NCBI GenBank assembly: GCA_963816725.1
Contig: CAWFMC010000018.1
Span: forward strand, 248,001 to 312,000
Direction: 5' to 3'
Origin: CAVSUB01 sp963816725
GTDB taxonomy: Bacteria; Acidobacteriota; Vicinamibacteria; Vicinamibacterales; 2-12-FULL-66-21
DNA length: 64,000 bases
The notes under the pieces are model-generated. The model did not search any database, was not told where the DNA came from, and saw only the letters and a list, made by a program, of their open reading frames with translations. The translations under genes and the position numbers were made by a program. Positions 24,971 through 36,781 of the stretch are shown here, one piece after another. The stretch's first letter is position 1. The number at the start of each line of letters is the position of its first letter.

Positions 24971-26264
24971 GCAGGGTGCTGAACAAGTAAGCGTCATGGT
25001 CATTCAGCCGGGTCGTTGGTGTGCGTTCGGTGGAGTTGTGGACGCAGGCGAGGCACGCAAAACCGACGTGCCCGCGTGTCATTGACCGTCGGTCACGCAC
25101 CCGCCGTCAACAATCGACGCATGCGGACGATGTTGTCGGCCGCCGCGGCGAACGTAAACACCCACGTGACCAACGGCCCGCCCCGATGTCGCAGCTTGCG
25201 CAACCCGCCCACGGTCTTCATCCATCCACACCCTTGTTCGACGAGTTTACGTTTCCGCTGGCTGACCGCGTAGCCGGGATGCCGCGTCGTCCGTCGGTCG
25301 ATCGCACTGCGCCGGTGGCGGGTCGTCGTGTATTGCGCCACGTGCGGCGTCGCATCCATCGCGCGCAGATTGGCCACGAAGCCGCGCGTGTCGTAGGCCT
25401 TGTCGCCGGCGACGGTCACCTGATGGCGCCCCGGCACGGCTTCGAGCATGACCAGCGCGGCGTCGCGTTCGCCATGCCCATCGGCGGGTGTCACGGTGGC
25501 CTGGACGATCAACCCGGAGCGGTGTGCCATCAGCACATGCCCCAAGTAGCCGAGCCGCGCCTCCCGACCGCGGGCCTTCTTATAGAGCCGCGCATCGGGG
25601 TCCGTGGTCGATTGATGCGTGTCATTCGTCCGGCGCTCGCCGTGGAAATCGACGGTGGGATTGCCACCGCCGCTCGAGGGCGGCTCCTCGTCCTTCGGCC
25701 GGAAGCTCTTGTGACTGGCCCACGCCTCCAACAACGTCCCGTCCACGGTGAAGTGCTCCGCCGACAACAAGCGTTCGCGATCGGCGTGCAGTCGCACCGC
25801 CTCGAAGAAGCCCTGCGCGATGTCGCCGCGGAGCAAGCGGTCGCGATTCTTGCTGAACGTGGTCGGCGACCATACGCGATCGTCGATGCCCACGCCCACG
25901 AACCAGCGAAACAGCAGGTTGTAGTCCAACTGCTCCATCAGCTGACGCTCGCTGCGGATGGTGTAGAGCACCTGCAGCAGCAACGCCCGCAACAGCTGCT
26001 CCGGCGGGATCGATGGACGACCGAAATTGATATACAGCCTACCCAGTTGGGGCGAGAGCCGCGCCAGGGCGCGGTCCGTGATCTGGCGAACCATCCGCAA
26101 CGGGTGGTCTGCGGGCACTCGCGCCTCCAGCGACACGTAGCTGAACATCGATCCCGATTGCTCGTCGGCTCCACGCATGTATTCGCTCCCTTCGTTGGTG
26201 GGAGCATGGTAGTACGCGGCGATCGCCGTGTCGATCCCCTTGTGCTTACTTTTTCAGCAGCCTG
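24971..26264. mobile_element. IS5-family insertion sequence, apparently complete
   Basis: The ends form inverted repeats: GCAGGGTGCTGAACAAGTAA at the left and, on minus, GCAGGCTGCTGAAAAAGTAA at the right. The element is flanked by CTA on both sides (24968-24970 and 26265-26267), as expected for IS5-group target preference. It carries one intact transposase. The insertion lies exactly at the stop codon of the neighbouring peptidase gene. A copy of about 100 bases of its left end recurs at 31502-31603. Confidence 0.85.
25093..26178 (-). CDS. IS5-family transposase
   Basis: The 361-residue DDE transposase has the N-terminal DUF772-type segment (FSYVSLEARVPADHPLRMVR, then PSIPPEQLLRALLLQVLYTI and RQLMEQLDYNLLFRWFVG). 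The catalytic domain follows: HFTVDGTLLEAWASHKSFRP (first Asp), VTVAGDKAYDTRGFV (second Asp), and RKLVEQGCGWMKTVGGLRKL (catalytic Glu). Length and motifs are complete, so it is probably active. It is transcribed toward the left end of the element. Confidence 0.92.
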   Translation of the reverse strand: MRGADEQSGSMFSYVSLEARVPADHPLRMVRQITDRALARLSPQLGRLYINFGRPSIPPEQLLRALLLQVLYTIRSERQLMEQLDYNLLFRWFVGVGIDDRVWSPTTFSKNRDRLLRGDIAQGFFEAVRLHADRERLLSAEHFTVDGTLLEAWASHKSFRPKDEEPPSSGGGNPTVDFHGERRTNDTHQSTTDPDARLYKKARGREARLGYLGHVLMAHRSGLIVQATVTPADGHGERDAALVMLEAVPGRHQVTVAGDKAYDTRGFVANLRAMDATPHVAQYTTTRHRRSAIDRRTTRHPGYAVSQRKRKLVEQGCGWMKTVGGLRKLRHRGGPLVTWVFTFAAAADNIVRMRRLLTAGA

Positions 26265-28373
<2,109 letters not shown>

Positions 28374-28680
28374 GGCTGGCCTCGTTAACACCATCGGGTC
28401 TCGTTCCATCCCGCCCAAGTCGTGACCCTGCGTACTCTCGCAAGCACGCCGCGCCCCTTTGTACCTCTGCGACGCATGCCGGTGATGCCGTACTCTGTTT
28501 CGGCCGGTCAGGTCTGTTGGCCGTGATGGCTCTGCCGGGCGATTCGGCGACAGGCAGTCTGGACGACCGCGCACGCCACCCCCGATTTGCCAATGCTTGC
28601 AAAGCCGTCGCACGTGATGTAGATGAGGGCACTCGCGGTTTTAGCACCCCAGCCACGCCGGGAGCGCGGGGCCGATCAAC
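28374..28680. other. Intergenic between two S9 peptidase genes
   Basis: About 307 bases without a recognised gene separate the two minus-strand peptidases. The distance suggests that the oligopeptidase has its own promoter here, but I see no convincing -35/-10 pair and no U-tract terminator. Confidence 0.45.
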
Positions 28681-30690
28681 CTACCGTATCGCCGCAGCCA
28701 GACCCGGGACGCTGCCCGCGCCCTCCCGCACTTGGGCGGTCGACGGCTTGAGCGCGTCGCCGATCGGCTCAGCACGACCACCCAAGCAGGAGGCCAAGAA
28801 GTTTTCCGTCACCGCGTTGAAGGCGATGTTGTTGACCGGGCGAGCGAAGCCATGCCCTTCGTCCGGGAACACGATGTAGGTGACCGGGATCCCCTTCGAC
28901 TTCATGGCCGCGACGATCTGATCACTCTCGCGGATGTTCACCCGCGGATCGTTGGCGCCCTGGCCAATCAGCAACGGCACCTTGATCTTGTCGGCGAGAT
29001 AGAGCGGCGAGCGCTCGCGCAACAGCGCCTTGCCCTCCGCCGTCGTCGGGTTACCCATGCGCTGGTAGAACTGCTGCTTGCCCGCCTCCCAGTAGGGTGG
29101 GATCGTCTCGAGCAGGGTGAACAGGTTCGATGGACCGACGATGTCGACCCCGCAGCGGAATGTGTCGGGCGTGAAGGTGACGCCGGCGAGCGTTGCATAG
29201 CCGCCGTAGGAGCCGCCGGCGATCGCCACCTTGTCTACCGTCGTCACGCCGTGTGCGACCGCCCAGGCGACCGCATCGAGCAGGTCGTCGTGCATTTTGC
29301 GACCCCACTGGAGGTCGCCCGCCGAAATGAACTTCTTCCCGAACCCAGTAGAGCCACGATAATTGACCGACAGCACAGCGTAACCGCGATTGGCGAGCCA
29401 CTGGTGCCACGAGAAGTAGCCGTAACTGTCGCGCGCCCAGGGGCCGCCGTGCACGAACAACACGAGCGGCACCGGTTGGTTTGGCCGCCCATCCCCATCC
29501 GGGTCCGTGCCGGCCGGCAGCGAGAGATAGGAGACGAGTGGCAGCGCGTCACGCGCGCTGATCAGCACGGGATTCATCCCCACAAGAGGCGCACCGACCA
29601 ACTCCGGTCGACCAACGTAAAGCTGCGTCAGCTTGCGCGTCGCCCGATCGTAGAGCCAGGTGCTGGCCGGCTGCGTGACCGGATCGACCCCGACGGTCCA
29701 TCTGTCGTCGGCATCGGTGCGTGACGTGACGGTGACGTCGCCCTTGAGTTGCTCCTTGAGCCAGGCGAGGTCGCGACCGACGGCGGCGTCACTCGCCTTC
29801 CACTCTCGACGCAGGTAATTAATCGACCAGGCCTGGACGACGCCGGTGGAAGGCTCGGCCATGATCGCCTCGATGTCGGCCCGCGCATCCTGCGCGACAA
29901 CGGTCTGCCGATTGCTGGCGACATCTTGGGCGACCAGTGCAGCCGTATCGCGGTTGCGCGAATCGAGCCAGTAGAGCGTCTTCCCATCCGTCGTAAAGCC
30001 GAGCGGCTGGGTTGTCTGCGAATCCTCGAGCCCGATTGTGGCGAAGGGCTCCTTCTCGACCTTGCCCGCGGTGATGCGGAAGAACTCCGCGCCGCCGTCC
30101 GACGTCTGCTTCTGCGCGATCCGCAGCGTCAACTGCTCGTCGGCGACGTAGCCGGCGAAGCCGGCGTCATTCTGCATCACCAGCGTGAGCTGCCCCGTCG
30201 GCAGATCGAGGCTGTAAACGTCATGCCAGCGGGCATCGCGATTGTTGAGACCAACGAGAATGCGATCCTTCACCACGCGGCTGATGTTGACGATCTCGGC
30301 GCGTGTCTTCTCGAACGGTGTCAGGCTCTTCTCCGCGCCGGTCGCGATGTCGACGCCATAGAGCCGAAAATTCTCATCGCCGCCTTTGTCGTTGATGAAC
30401 AGGACCGACTTGGCGTCCGGCGCCCAGTAGTAGGTGCGGATCGGCCGTGTCTTCTCCGTAGTGAGCGGCTTCGCGGCGGCGGGATCCGTCGTCGGTGCGA
30501 CCCAGATGTTCAGCACGCCGTCGCGCGGCGCTATCCAAGCGAGCCACTTGCCGTCAGGGCTGATCCGGCCCGTAGTTCGACTGGGATTGCCGAACAATTT
30601 GGCGCGCTCGATGAGCGGAACGGCCGGGACCTGGACGATTGTCGGCGTAACGAGCGCGAGCGATAGGGCGGCAGCGAGCAGGTGGCGCAT
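28681..30690 (-). CDS. S9 family peptidase (dipeptidyl/acylaminoacyl peptidase-like), secreted
   Basis: The 669-residue protein has a signal peptide (MRHLLAAALSLALVTPTIVQ) and a propeller with TolB-like repeats (TGRISPDGKWLAWIAPRDGV, then YYWAPDAKSVLFINDKGG). The C-terminal hydrolase domain has PLVLFVHGGPWARDSYGYFS, AVLSVNYRGSTGFGKKFI, KVAIAGGSYGGYATLAGVTF (nucleophile Ser), LLIGQGANDPRVNIRES (Asp) and FPDEGHGFARPVN (His). This is the DPP-IV/acylaminoacyl-peptidase arrangement rather than oligopeptidase B. It probably trims peptides in the periplasm together with the neighbouring enzyme. Confidence 0.9.
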   Translation of the reverse strand: MRHLLAAALSLALVTPTIVQVPAVPLIERAKLFGNPSRTTGRISPDGKWLAWIAPRDGVLNIWVAPTTDPAAAKPLTTEKTRPIRTYYWAPDAKSVLFINDKGGDENFRLYGVDIATGAEKSLTPFEKTRAEIVNISRVVKDRILVGLNNRDARWHDVYSLDLPTGQLTLVMQNDAGFAGYVADEQLTLRIAQKQTSDGGAEFFRITAGKVEKEPFATIGLEDSQTTQPLGFTTDGKTLYWLDSRNRDTAALVAQDVASNRQTVVAQDARADIEAIMAEPSTGVVQAWSINYLRREWKASDAAVGRDLAWLKEQLKGDVTVTSRTDADDRWTVGVDPVTQPASTWLYDRATRKLTQLYVGRPELVGAPLVGMNPVLISARDALPLVSYLSLPAGTDPDGDGRPNQPVPLVLFVHGGPWARDSYGYFSWHQWLANRGYAVLSVNYRGSTGFGKKFISAGDLQWGRKMHDDLLDAVAWAVAHGVTTVDKVAIAGGSYGGYATLAGVTFTPDTFRCGVDIVGPSNLFTLLETIPPYWEAGKQQFYQRMGNPTTAEGKALLRERSPLYLADKIKVPLLIGQGANDPRVNIRESDQIVAAMKSKGIPVTYIVFPDEGHGFARPVNNIAFNAVTENFLASCLGGRAEPIGDALKPSTAQVREGAGSVPGLAAAIR

Positions 30691-31214
30691 GGCGACTCCG
30701 GCGTTAGAGCTTCGTAAGACCCGTGGTGGCGTAAGACCTTCGCATAGAACCGGTCATGGCGCAAGCGCATTGGCACGCGCTGGCCGTCGTATTGGCGCCG
30801 CGACTTTCTCCAGTGTCTGACTATAAGACCGCCGCGCAACGCAAAACCTCGCTCGTCAGCTGTCCACGAATTCATGGCGCGCAACATCTGCCTCGATTGT
30901 TGGCGCTGGCCGAGCGGCTCGAGATGCAGACCATCACGCGCGCCCTTCTTCCGATCCGAAACGCCCAGACCTCATGGTCAGCCCGACGGCTTTCCAGTGA
31001 CGTTCACGCGAAGCGGCGACGCCGTGTAAACCAACGTCCAAGGCTTTCGCCCACCCACATTGCGCGGCCAGAACGCCGAGGACCCGACGCAACCGGCGTA
31101 GTGACAACGTTCAACGAATCGTGGCGGGCCCACGCCGCAGCAGCCAATCGGCCGCGCTTGGCGCCTTCTAGGACGCCTCTGAAAGCGAGGAGCCCATAGG
31201 TACAATCGAACCTC
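30691..31214. other. Intergenic, no gene recognised
   Basis: About 520 bases upstream of the S9 peptidase hold only short open frames without family features. One minus frame (30978-31205) ends WTLVYTASPLRVNVTGKPSG and could be the tail of a lost gene, but nothing else supports it. Confidence 0.45.
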
Positions 31215-31503
31215 ATGCGTGACGATTTTAGTCGAGCCGCGATTGACCTACTTGCAAGACGAGTCGGATTCAGATGCTCAAGGCCCTCCTGCCGGCGACC
31301 GACAAGCGGACCCCAGGCAAATCAGGACAAAGCCGTAGACGTTGGAGTAGCGCCCATATACGAGCGGCAGCCAGCGGCGGACCTAGGTTCGACCCGGGAA
31401 TGACCCCGGATCAACGGTCGAGTCCTGACAACGGCATCTGGCTCTGCGGCTTCTGCGAGCGATTGGTAGATCGAGACGTTCTGCGATACCCACCTCAAGT
31501 ACT
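31215..31503 (+). pseudogene. HNH-endonuclease-like gene, frameshifted and truncated
   Basis: From ATG 31215 the frame reads MRDDFSRAAIDLLARRVGFR, then CSRPSCRRPTSGPQ and KAVDVGVA. After a one-base loss near 31349 the next frame continues HIRAAASGGPRFDPGMTPDQ, then RSSPDNGIWLCGFCERLVDR and DVLRYPPQVL. This is the N-terminal part of a family of HNH-like proteins with C-x4-C and C-x2-C zinc ligands and the AAHI-x-A core, often found in defence regions. Translation stops in the IS5 left-end fragment, so the gene is doubly broken. Confidence 0.72.
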
Positions 31504-31603
31504 AGCAGGGTGCTGAACAAGCAAGCGTCATGGTCATTCAGCCGGGTCGTTGGTGTGCGTTCGGTGGAGTTGTGGACGCAGGCGAGGCACGCAAAACCGA
31601 CGC
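31502..31603. mobile_element. Solo left end of the IS5-family element
   Basis: About 100 bases starting CTAGCAGGGTGCTGAACAAG nearly match the left terminus of the complete IS at 24971. The copy stops abruptly at 31603, where it joins a different transposase fragment. It marks a recombination or deletion junction. Confidence 0.8.
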
Positions 31604-31972
31604 GACCCGCGGTTCACTGACGCGTTTGCGGACACGTTGTCAGCGGCCGGCGTCGAAACCGTCCGCCTGCCGCCCTGTTCGCCCAATCTCAATGCCTACG
31701 CGGAACGCTTGGTGCGGACGATCAAGGAATCCTGTCTCGATCAGTTGATCCTCGTTGGCGAACGCTCGCTCCGGCACGTCGTTCACGAATTCGTCGAGCC
31801 CTATCATCACGAACGCAGCCATCAAAGCTTGAGCAACCGGCTGCTCTTCCCCGTCGAGAGTACGGCTCGCGGCGACGGGCGAATCGCGTGTCGGGCGCGG
31901 TTCGGTGGACTCCTGAAGTACTACGACCCGCCGCATAGAACGACGGCGAGTTCCTCCGTAGCGTGCAGCTAG
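31604..31972 (+). pseudogene. Transposase C-terminal half (DDE/rve type)
   Basis: The frame reads RFTDAFADTLSAAGVETVRL, then PPCSPNLNAYAERLVRTIKE with the catalytic Glu, then SCLDQLILVGERSLRHVVHE, FVEPYHHERSHQSLSNRLLF and GGLLKYYDPPH. The first catalytic Asp region is missing because the 5' half was replaced by the IS5 end fragment. A shorter relative lies at 17284-17484. Confidence 0.8.
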
Positions 31973-32179
31973 CCTGACGCCAAGCGGCACGCCTTCGCTG
32001 AAAGCCCTCCCATGCACCATGCGTAGTCGGCGCTCCGTGTCTCGAGGAGCGGACGCGAGACCAGTGGCACGCTCGGCGAGATTCCGGCCGCCACCGAATC
32101 AAATCGGCAGTCGTCGCTCAGATTTGCTGGATCGACCACCGATCTCGGGTCGATCTCGGCACGGACCGTCGATCGGGTT

Positions 32180-32470
32180 GTTGGACACAACGCGGAGCGA
32201 TTCGTCGGTTGGGTGGCGGGTCGCTTGGCGCCGAAGAAGCACGCCGGCGACATCGTGATCATGGATAGCCAGGGTGCGCACAAGCACGCGCGCGTCCGCC
32301 AGCTGCTTGAACAGCGCGGCGCACCCTCGCGTTTCTGCCGCCGCATTCGTACGATCTGAATCCCGATCGAGTCTGCATGGGCGTTGATCAAGAAACGCAT
32401 CCGCGAGATCGCACCACGCACGGGCGCGGCGCTGCCAGCGACCGCCTGCGCCCAGAAGAGCGCCATTTCA
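32180..32470 (+). pseudogene. IS630-family transposase remnant with two frameshifts
   Basis: Joined frames read AERFVGWVAGRLAPKKHAGD, then IVIMDSQGAHKHARVRQLLE, QRGAPSRF, LPPHSYDLNP and SAWALIKKRIREIAPRTGAA. These are the D-x-x-x-A-H-K and D-L-N-P-I-E-S-x-W motifs of IS630 transposases. One base is missing near 32336 and one is extra near 32363. The N-terminal third is absent. Confidence 0.7.
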
Positions 32471-32794
32471 TGCAGGCCGAGCCGACTGCCTGAGCATGGC
32501 ACCACGGGAGCTGCGAATCATACCCAAGCCAAACGCTGACGTTCCGGCCTGCACCCTCCAATCTAAAAGGGATCGACAGACATGGGTCCTAGCGCTGCTG
32601 GGATGCGCCTCCGGTGCGTGCAAAGGGCAACAAAAGGGCAACGGGCAAGAGAGCTGGTTTGGGATGTGGCGAAAGCGCGCGAGAATCCTCAGGTTCCCAT
32701 CTTTCTCTGCGACGAGCTCTCGACCGCAACCCAGAAGGGCTCTCGCCGACGTCTCGGTGGACGAGCGCTATAAGTTGTTGGGGAGATTGGATTT

Positions 32795-32839
32795 TGGTGC
32801 GCCCTGCACGACTCGAACGTGCGACCTCCTGGTTCGTAG
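32795..32839 (-). repeat. Att-like copy (b) of the tRNA-Arg 3' half
   Basis: These 45 bases are identical to tRNA-Arg(ACG) positions 55825-55869. The bases to the right (from 32840) match the right flank of copy (c) for about 50 bases. This copy separates block 1 (16.05-32.8 kb) from block 2 (32.8-38.5 kb). Confidence 0.88.
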
Positions 32840-33015
32840 GCTAATGCAGGTGCCTGGGCTCGTGGGTTCTTCGGGTCTGTAGCTCGGACAGGAACACGCT
32901 TGCTGCCCCGTATTCGGCAGGAATTTGTTCTCTGATTGTTCTCGACGTTCGCCGTAATGCCGCTCTATACCCCATGGTTTCTGGTGTTCGGGACCAGATT
33001 GTTCACTGATTGTTC
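32840..33015. repeat. Element end with repeated TTGTTC sites, related to 38591-38757
   Basis: The first bases (GCTAATGCAGGTGCCTGGGC) are shared with the right flank of att copy (c), and similarity continues through TGTAGCTCGGAC and TATTCGGC. Both flanks then carry paired ATTGTTC-type sites (here near 32924-32941 and 32997-33015). The layout resembles arm-type integrase sites at the end of an integrative element. Confidence 0.6.
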
Positions 33016-33109
33016 TACGATCGCAACTCACATGCGACCGAACGCTTGCCGCTTCGGAACGCCAGCCGTGTCAGCCGCCCAGGCCATCGGGACGACCAAC
33101 TCCAGCCTT

Positions 33110-36031
33110 CTACCTACCGTTCGTCGGCACACGCTGTTTCAGCTCCTCGAGCCAGTTGAGCACGACGACCATACTCGTCGTCGCATTTGGATCGATGATT
33201 CCGTCGTCATTCTTAATCATCAGAAATCGTTTGCCATCGGGCGACACGTCGTACGTCCGGCCGGAATGATAGGCCTCAACGCCGTACGGTCCGTCAAACA
33301 GCTTCGTCGGTGCGGTCGCCGACCACGCCGGCCCGCGTCCCACGCCGACGCGCATGAGGGCGCCCGCGGGCGTCAGATAGAAGAGCTCTTGACCATTCCG
33401 CGCCCAGAGCGGGCGCGTGCCTCCGTCGGTCGACACCTGCCAGTGGCCGCTCGAGACGTCCGGAAACGGCCGCACGGAGACTTCAAAGCGCCCGGAGTCG
33501 TTGGCATCGTAGGCGAGCCACCGGCCGTCGGGCGACACCTCGCCGTTGCGCTCGCTGAACGGCGTCTGCACGAGCGGTGTCACCGCATGCGTGTTGTCCA
33601 GCCGCAGCTGCAGCACGTCTCCCGACATTGTCGCGACCTCCGTGAACACAAGCCGTGTGCCATCGGGCGAGACGGATGTGGGGAACTGCGCGTGGGGGCT
33701 CTCGGTCAAACGCGTGACCGCACCGGTGCCGTCGGCCGATTGCGCAAATAGATTTCGCGCGCCCGTTCGCTCCGAGCTGAAGAAGAGCTGACGGCCGTTG
33801 GGTGCCCAAACCGGATAAGTGTCCAACCCCGGATCAGAAGTGACGAGCGCGAGCGTCGCGCGCACCAGATCCCAGAGCCAGACATCAAGCTCCCGGTCGG
33901 TAATGGAGACGGCGAGGCGGCTCCCGTCCGGCGACAGCCGCGGATAAACATACGAACGCGGCGGGGCGGGCATCGGCGTCTCTCGGCCCCGCCGGTCCAC
34001 CCATACCAGGCTGCTGCGTCGCCCGGTGGCCACGCCGCCCGGGACGTAGACGAGCGTCCCATCCTCCGCCACCGCCACGCTGGCGGCGCCGGTTGCGGTC
34101 GTCCGTACGTGCGGCAGGACCTCCACGGAGGTGCCGACGACGGCGAGCCGCGCGAGGTCGAAAGCGACAGCGCGCAGCGTCCCCGCGGCCGCGTACACGA
34201 GATGGCCGCTCGACACGTAGCGCGCGTCGCTGCCGCCCCGAATCAACACCGTCTGGGTGCCGCTGCGGAGATCGAGAACCGCGACCTGCGCCTGGTCGAG
34301 GCGGCCGCTCGTGGCGGTGATCGTGAACAGCACGGCCTGCCCCCCCGGCAAGATCTCCGGCCAGACATGGTCGGCTTCGCCGGCCGTCGGGTTCGGCCGC
34401 GTCACCACGGTCGGCTGGCCTCCCGCGTCCCCAAGGCGTTGCAGGCCGCTCGTCACATTGCTCGTCGCGAAGATGATCGTGCCGTCCGCGCCCCAGCTGG
34501 CACCGCGGGGGGAGCCGTCGGGCCGACCGAGCGTGACCACCGGGCCGCCGGTGATCGCAACCTTCTTGAGCGCGGCTGCGCCGGCCCCGTCGAAGAAACC
34601 GACCCACTGGCCGTCCGGCGAGACGAACGGCCCGAAAGCCGCGACGAACCCGGTGAGCGGCGTGGCGTCGAGCTGATCGAGCGCCTGCACGAACAGCGTC
34701 GCGCCGTTGGCGCCGACGTAAACCAGACGCGTGCCATCAGGCGTGAGGGTCAAGTCGCGGAACAACCCGCTCACGGTCAGCGCCGTGGCGCTCGGCGGCG
34801 TGATCAGGAAGCGCAACACGCGGGGTGCGGGAACGGTGGCGCGCGTGGCGAACCAGACACCGGAGCCGGCCATCGCGATGCCGACGAACCACGTGGCAGA
34901 GGGTATCGCCAAGCGGCGCCACAGCGGTGACCTTGGCGCGACCGTCGATGTGATCGGCAGCCCACTCGTGGGGTGGTCGAGGACGAACTGCGCGATCGAG
35001 ATGTCCGCGATGCGCTTCCGACGATCTTTCGCGAGGCATCGACGTATCAGCGTACGAACCGACGCCGGCACCTCCGCAGGTAGCGTCGCCCAGTCCGGCT
35101 CGTGGTCGAGAATAGCGGCAATCGTGTCCGACACGGTCTCGCCGGGAAACGCAGGCCGGCCGCTCAGCATTTCGTGGAGCACGCAGCCGAAGGCCCAGAT
35201 GTCGGTGCGTTTGTCGACCGCCAGCCCCCGAGCCTGTTCGGGGCTCATGTACGCAGCCGTCCCGAGGATGAGACCAGCCGCAGTTGCTTGCACGCCCAGA
35301 GCCGGCGACTGCAGCGCGACCTCGGGTGCGTCGCTCGCTGGGTCGAAAGCCTTCGCCAGCCCGAAGTCCAGCACCTTCACCGTGCCGTCCTCGCGGATCT
35401 TGATGTTCGCTGGCTTCAGGTCCCGATGCACGATCCCTTGCTCGTGCGCGGCCTGGAGCGCCTCGGCGATCTGCTTCGCTATCGTCAGCACCTCGTCGAA
35501 CGGAATTGCCGCGCGCGTGATCCGATCGGCGAGCGTCGGGCCTTCGACCAGCTCCATGACCAACGCGGGGAGACCGTCAGCATCATCGAGCCCATGGATC
35601 TGGCCGATGTTCGGATGATTGAGTGACGCAAGAACCTGCGCCTCCCGACCGAACCGTGCGAGGCGATCGGGATCGCGGGCGACGTCGGGCAACAGGACTT
35701 TGATCGCGACATCGCGATTCAGCTTCGGATCGCGGGCTCGATAGACTTCGCCCATGCCGCCCGCGCCGATGCGCGCCGAGATCTGGTACGAGCCAATGCG
35801 CTGGCCCTCGAGGCTCCTGGTCGGCAGCGTATCGTGGATCACCACGGCCGGCGTCTCTAGAAAACTCGACGCCTGATCGTGCGACACCAGCAACGTCTCC
35901 ACCTCGTGGCGCAGCGTCTCGTCGCCGTCGCACACTCCCGCAAGGTACGCCGCACGGGCGTCCAGCGCCAGCGCGCGCGCGCCCTCGAATACCTCTTTCA
36001 GGCGGGGCCAGGCTTCGCGACGACCGATCAC
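33110..36031 (-). CDS. Ser/Thr protein kinase with membrane helix and TolB/PD40 propeller
   Basis: The 973-residue protein is a bacterial Hanks-type kinase. After an N-terminal helical segment, the kinase domain (about residues 80-340) has SYQISARIGAGGMGEVYRAR (glycine loop), DVAIKVL (Lys), GIVHRDLKPANIKI (catalytic loop) and VKVLDFGLAKAF (DFG). A membrane helix follows (SATWFVGIAMAGSGVWFAT). The outer part is a PD40/TolB propeller with repeats such as YPRLSPDGSRLAVSI, YPVWAPNGRQLFFSS and GEVSPDGRWLAYDANDSGR. It probably senses a cell-envelope signal. It is 25 bases after the sigma-factor gene, an arrangement common in Acidobacteriota. Confidence 0.92.
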   Translation of the reverse strand: MIGRREAWPRLKEVFEGARALALDARAAYLAGVCDGDETLRHEVETLLVSHDQASSFLETPAVVIHDTLPTRSLEGQRIGSYQISARIGAGGMGEVYRARDPKLNRDVAIKVLLPDVARDPDRLARFGREAQVLASLNHPNIGQIHGLDDADGLPALVMELVEGPTLADRITRAAIPFDEVLTIAKQIAEALQAAHEQGIVHRDLKPANIKIREDGTVKVLDFGLAKAFDPASDAPEVALQSPALGVQATAAGLILGTAAYMSPEQARGLAVDKRTDIWAFGCVLHEMLSGRPAFPGETVSDTIAAILDHEPDWATLPAEVPASVRTLIRRCLAKDRRKRIADISIAQFVLDHPTSGLPITSTVAPRSPLWRRLAIPSATWFVGIAMAGSGVWFATRATVPAPRVLRFLITPPSATALTVSGLFRDLTLTPDGTRLVYVGANGATLFVQALDQLDATPLTGFVAAFGPFVSPDGQWVGFFDGAGAAALKKVAITGGPVVTLGRPDGSPRGASWGADGTIIFATSNVTSGLQRLGDAGGQPTVVTRPNPTAGEADHVWPEILPGGQAVLFTITATSGRLDQAQVAVLDLRSGTQTVLIRGGSDARYVSSGHLVYAAAGTLRAVAFDLARLAVVGTSVEVLPHVRTTATGAASVAVAEDGTLVYVPGGVATGRRSSLVWVDRRGRETPMPAPPRSYVYPRLSPDGSRLAVSITDRELDVWLWDLVRATLALVTSDPGLDTYPVWAPNGRQLFFSSERTGARNLFAQSADGTGAVTRLTESPHAQFPTSVSPDGTRLVFTEVATMSGDVLQLRLDNTHAVTPLVQTPFSERNGEVSPDGRWLAYDANDSGRFEVSVRPFPDVSSGHWQVSTDGGTRPLWARNGQELFYLTPAGALMRVGVGRGPAWSATAPTKLFDGPYGVEAYHSGRTYDVSPDGKRFLMIKNDDGIIDPNATTSMVVVLNWLEELKQRVPTNGR

Positions 36032-36056
36032 GCGACCTGGATTCTACTCCCCCAGC

Positions 36057-36635
36057 TCACCCGGCTGCCGACAATCGGCGATGGAGCCAGGCCTTCGCCA
36101 TGGCCCATTCACGCTCGACCGTGGCTGTCGATATGCCGAGCGCGTCGGCGGCCTCGGGGATGTTGAGCCCGGCGAAGAATCGCAGCTCCACGACGCGGCA
36201 CTGCCGGGCGTCGAACGACGACAACGCCTCGAGCGCCTCGTCGAGCGCGAGCACGTCCACGCCGGACGTCTGAGGCGCCGCTGGGGACACGTCCTCCAGA
36301 CTAATGACTGTGGCGCCGCCTCCACGCTTATCGGCCCGCGTTCGACGGGCGTGATCGACAAGGATCTGGCGCATCAGCCGGGCAGACACCGCGAAGAAGT
36401 GCGTCCGGCTGTTCAACGTCATGCGGTCCAACTCCACGAGTCGCAGGAAGACCTCATGCACGAGAGCCGTCGGCTGGAGGGCGTGGCCGGGAGGTTCCCG
36501 TCGAAGATGGCCGCGCGCCACACGCCGCAGCTCGTCATATACGAGCGGAACCAAGCGGTCGAGCGCCGCGGCGTCTCCCTGGCGCCAGGACAAGAGCAGC
36601 CCGGTGACCTCGTGAGCGCGGGAGTGGTCCGTCAT
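36057..36635 (-). CDS. ECF-type RNA polymerase sigma factor
   Basis: The 192-residue sigma factor has region 2 (VPLVYDELRRVARGHLRREP, then LQPTALVHEVFLRLVELD) and region 4 (LEALSSFDARQCRVVELRFF, AGLNIPEAADALGISTATVE). It matches the sub-family that lies beside Ser/Thr kinases in Acidobacteriota and Planctomycetota. The kinase starts 25 bases downstream, so the pair is one operon and the kinase probably controls sigma activity. No anti-sigma factor is seen. Confidence 0.9.
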   Translation of the reverse strand: MTDHSRAHEVTGLLLSWRQGDAAALDRLVPLVYDELRRVARGHLRREPPGHALQPTALVHEVFLRLVELDRMTLNSRTHFFAVSARLMRQILVDHARRTRADKRGGGATVISLEDVSPAAPQTSGVDVLALDEALEALSSFDARQCRVVELRFFAGLNIPEAADALGISTATVEREWAMAKAWLHRRLSAAG

Positions 36636-36781
36636 CGGCTCGTGATGGGATAGCGCACTGCTTTGCGCCTCTCATCTTATAGGACGAAAGAGGCGAAGCA
36701 CGCCGGAACAGGCAGACACAAAGCCACAGGCCACGCGATTCATCCCAGCGAGCGGTAACACCCCTCGACCAAAGGAACGTT

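Noticed and set aside
32614..32844. Plus-strand frames ending LVRPARLERATSWFVG near the att copies
   Set aside because: These residues are translations of the tRNA-Arg fragment itself, a well-known source of spurious protein predictions.
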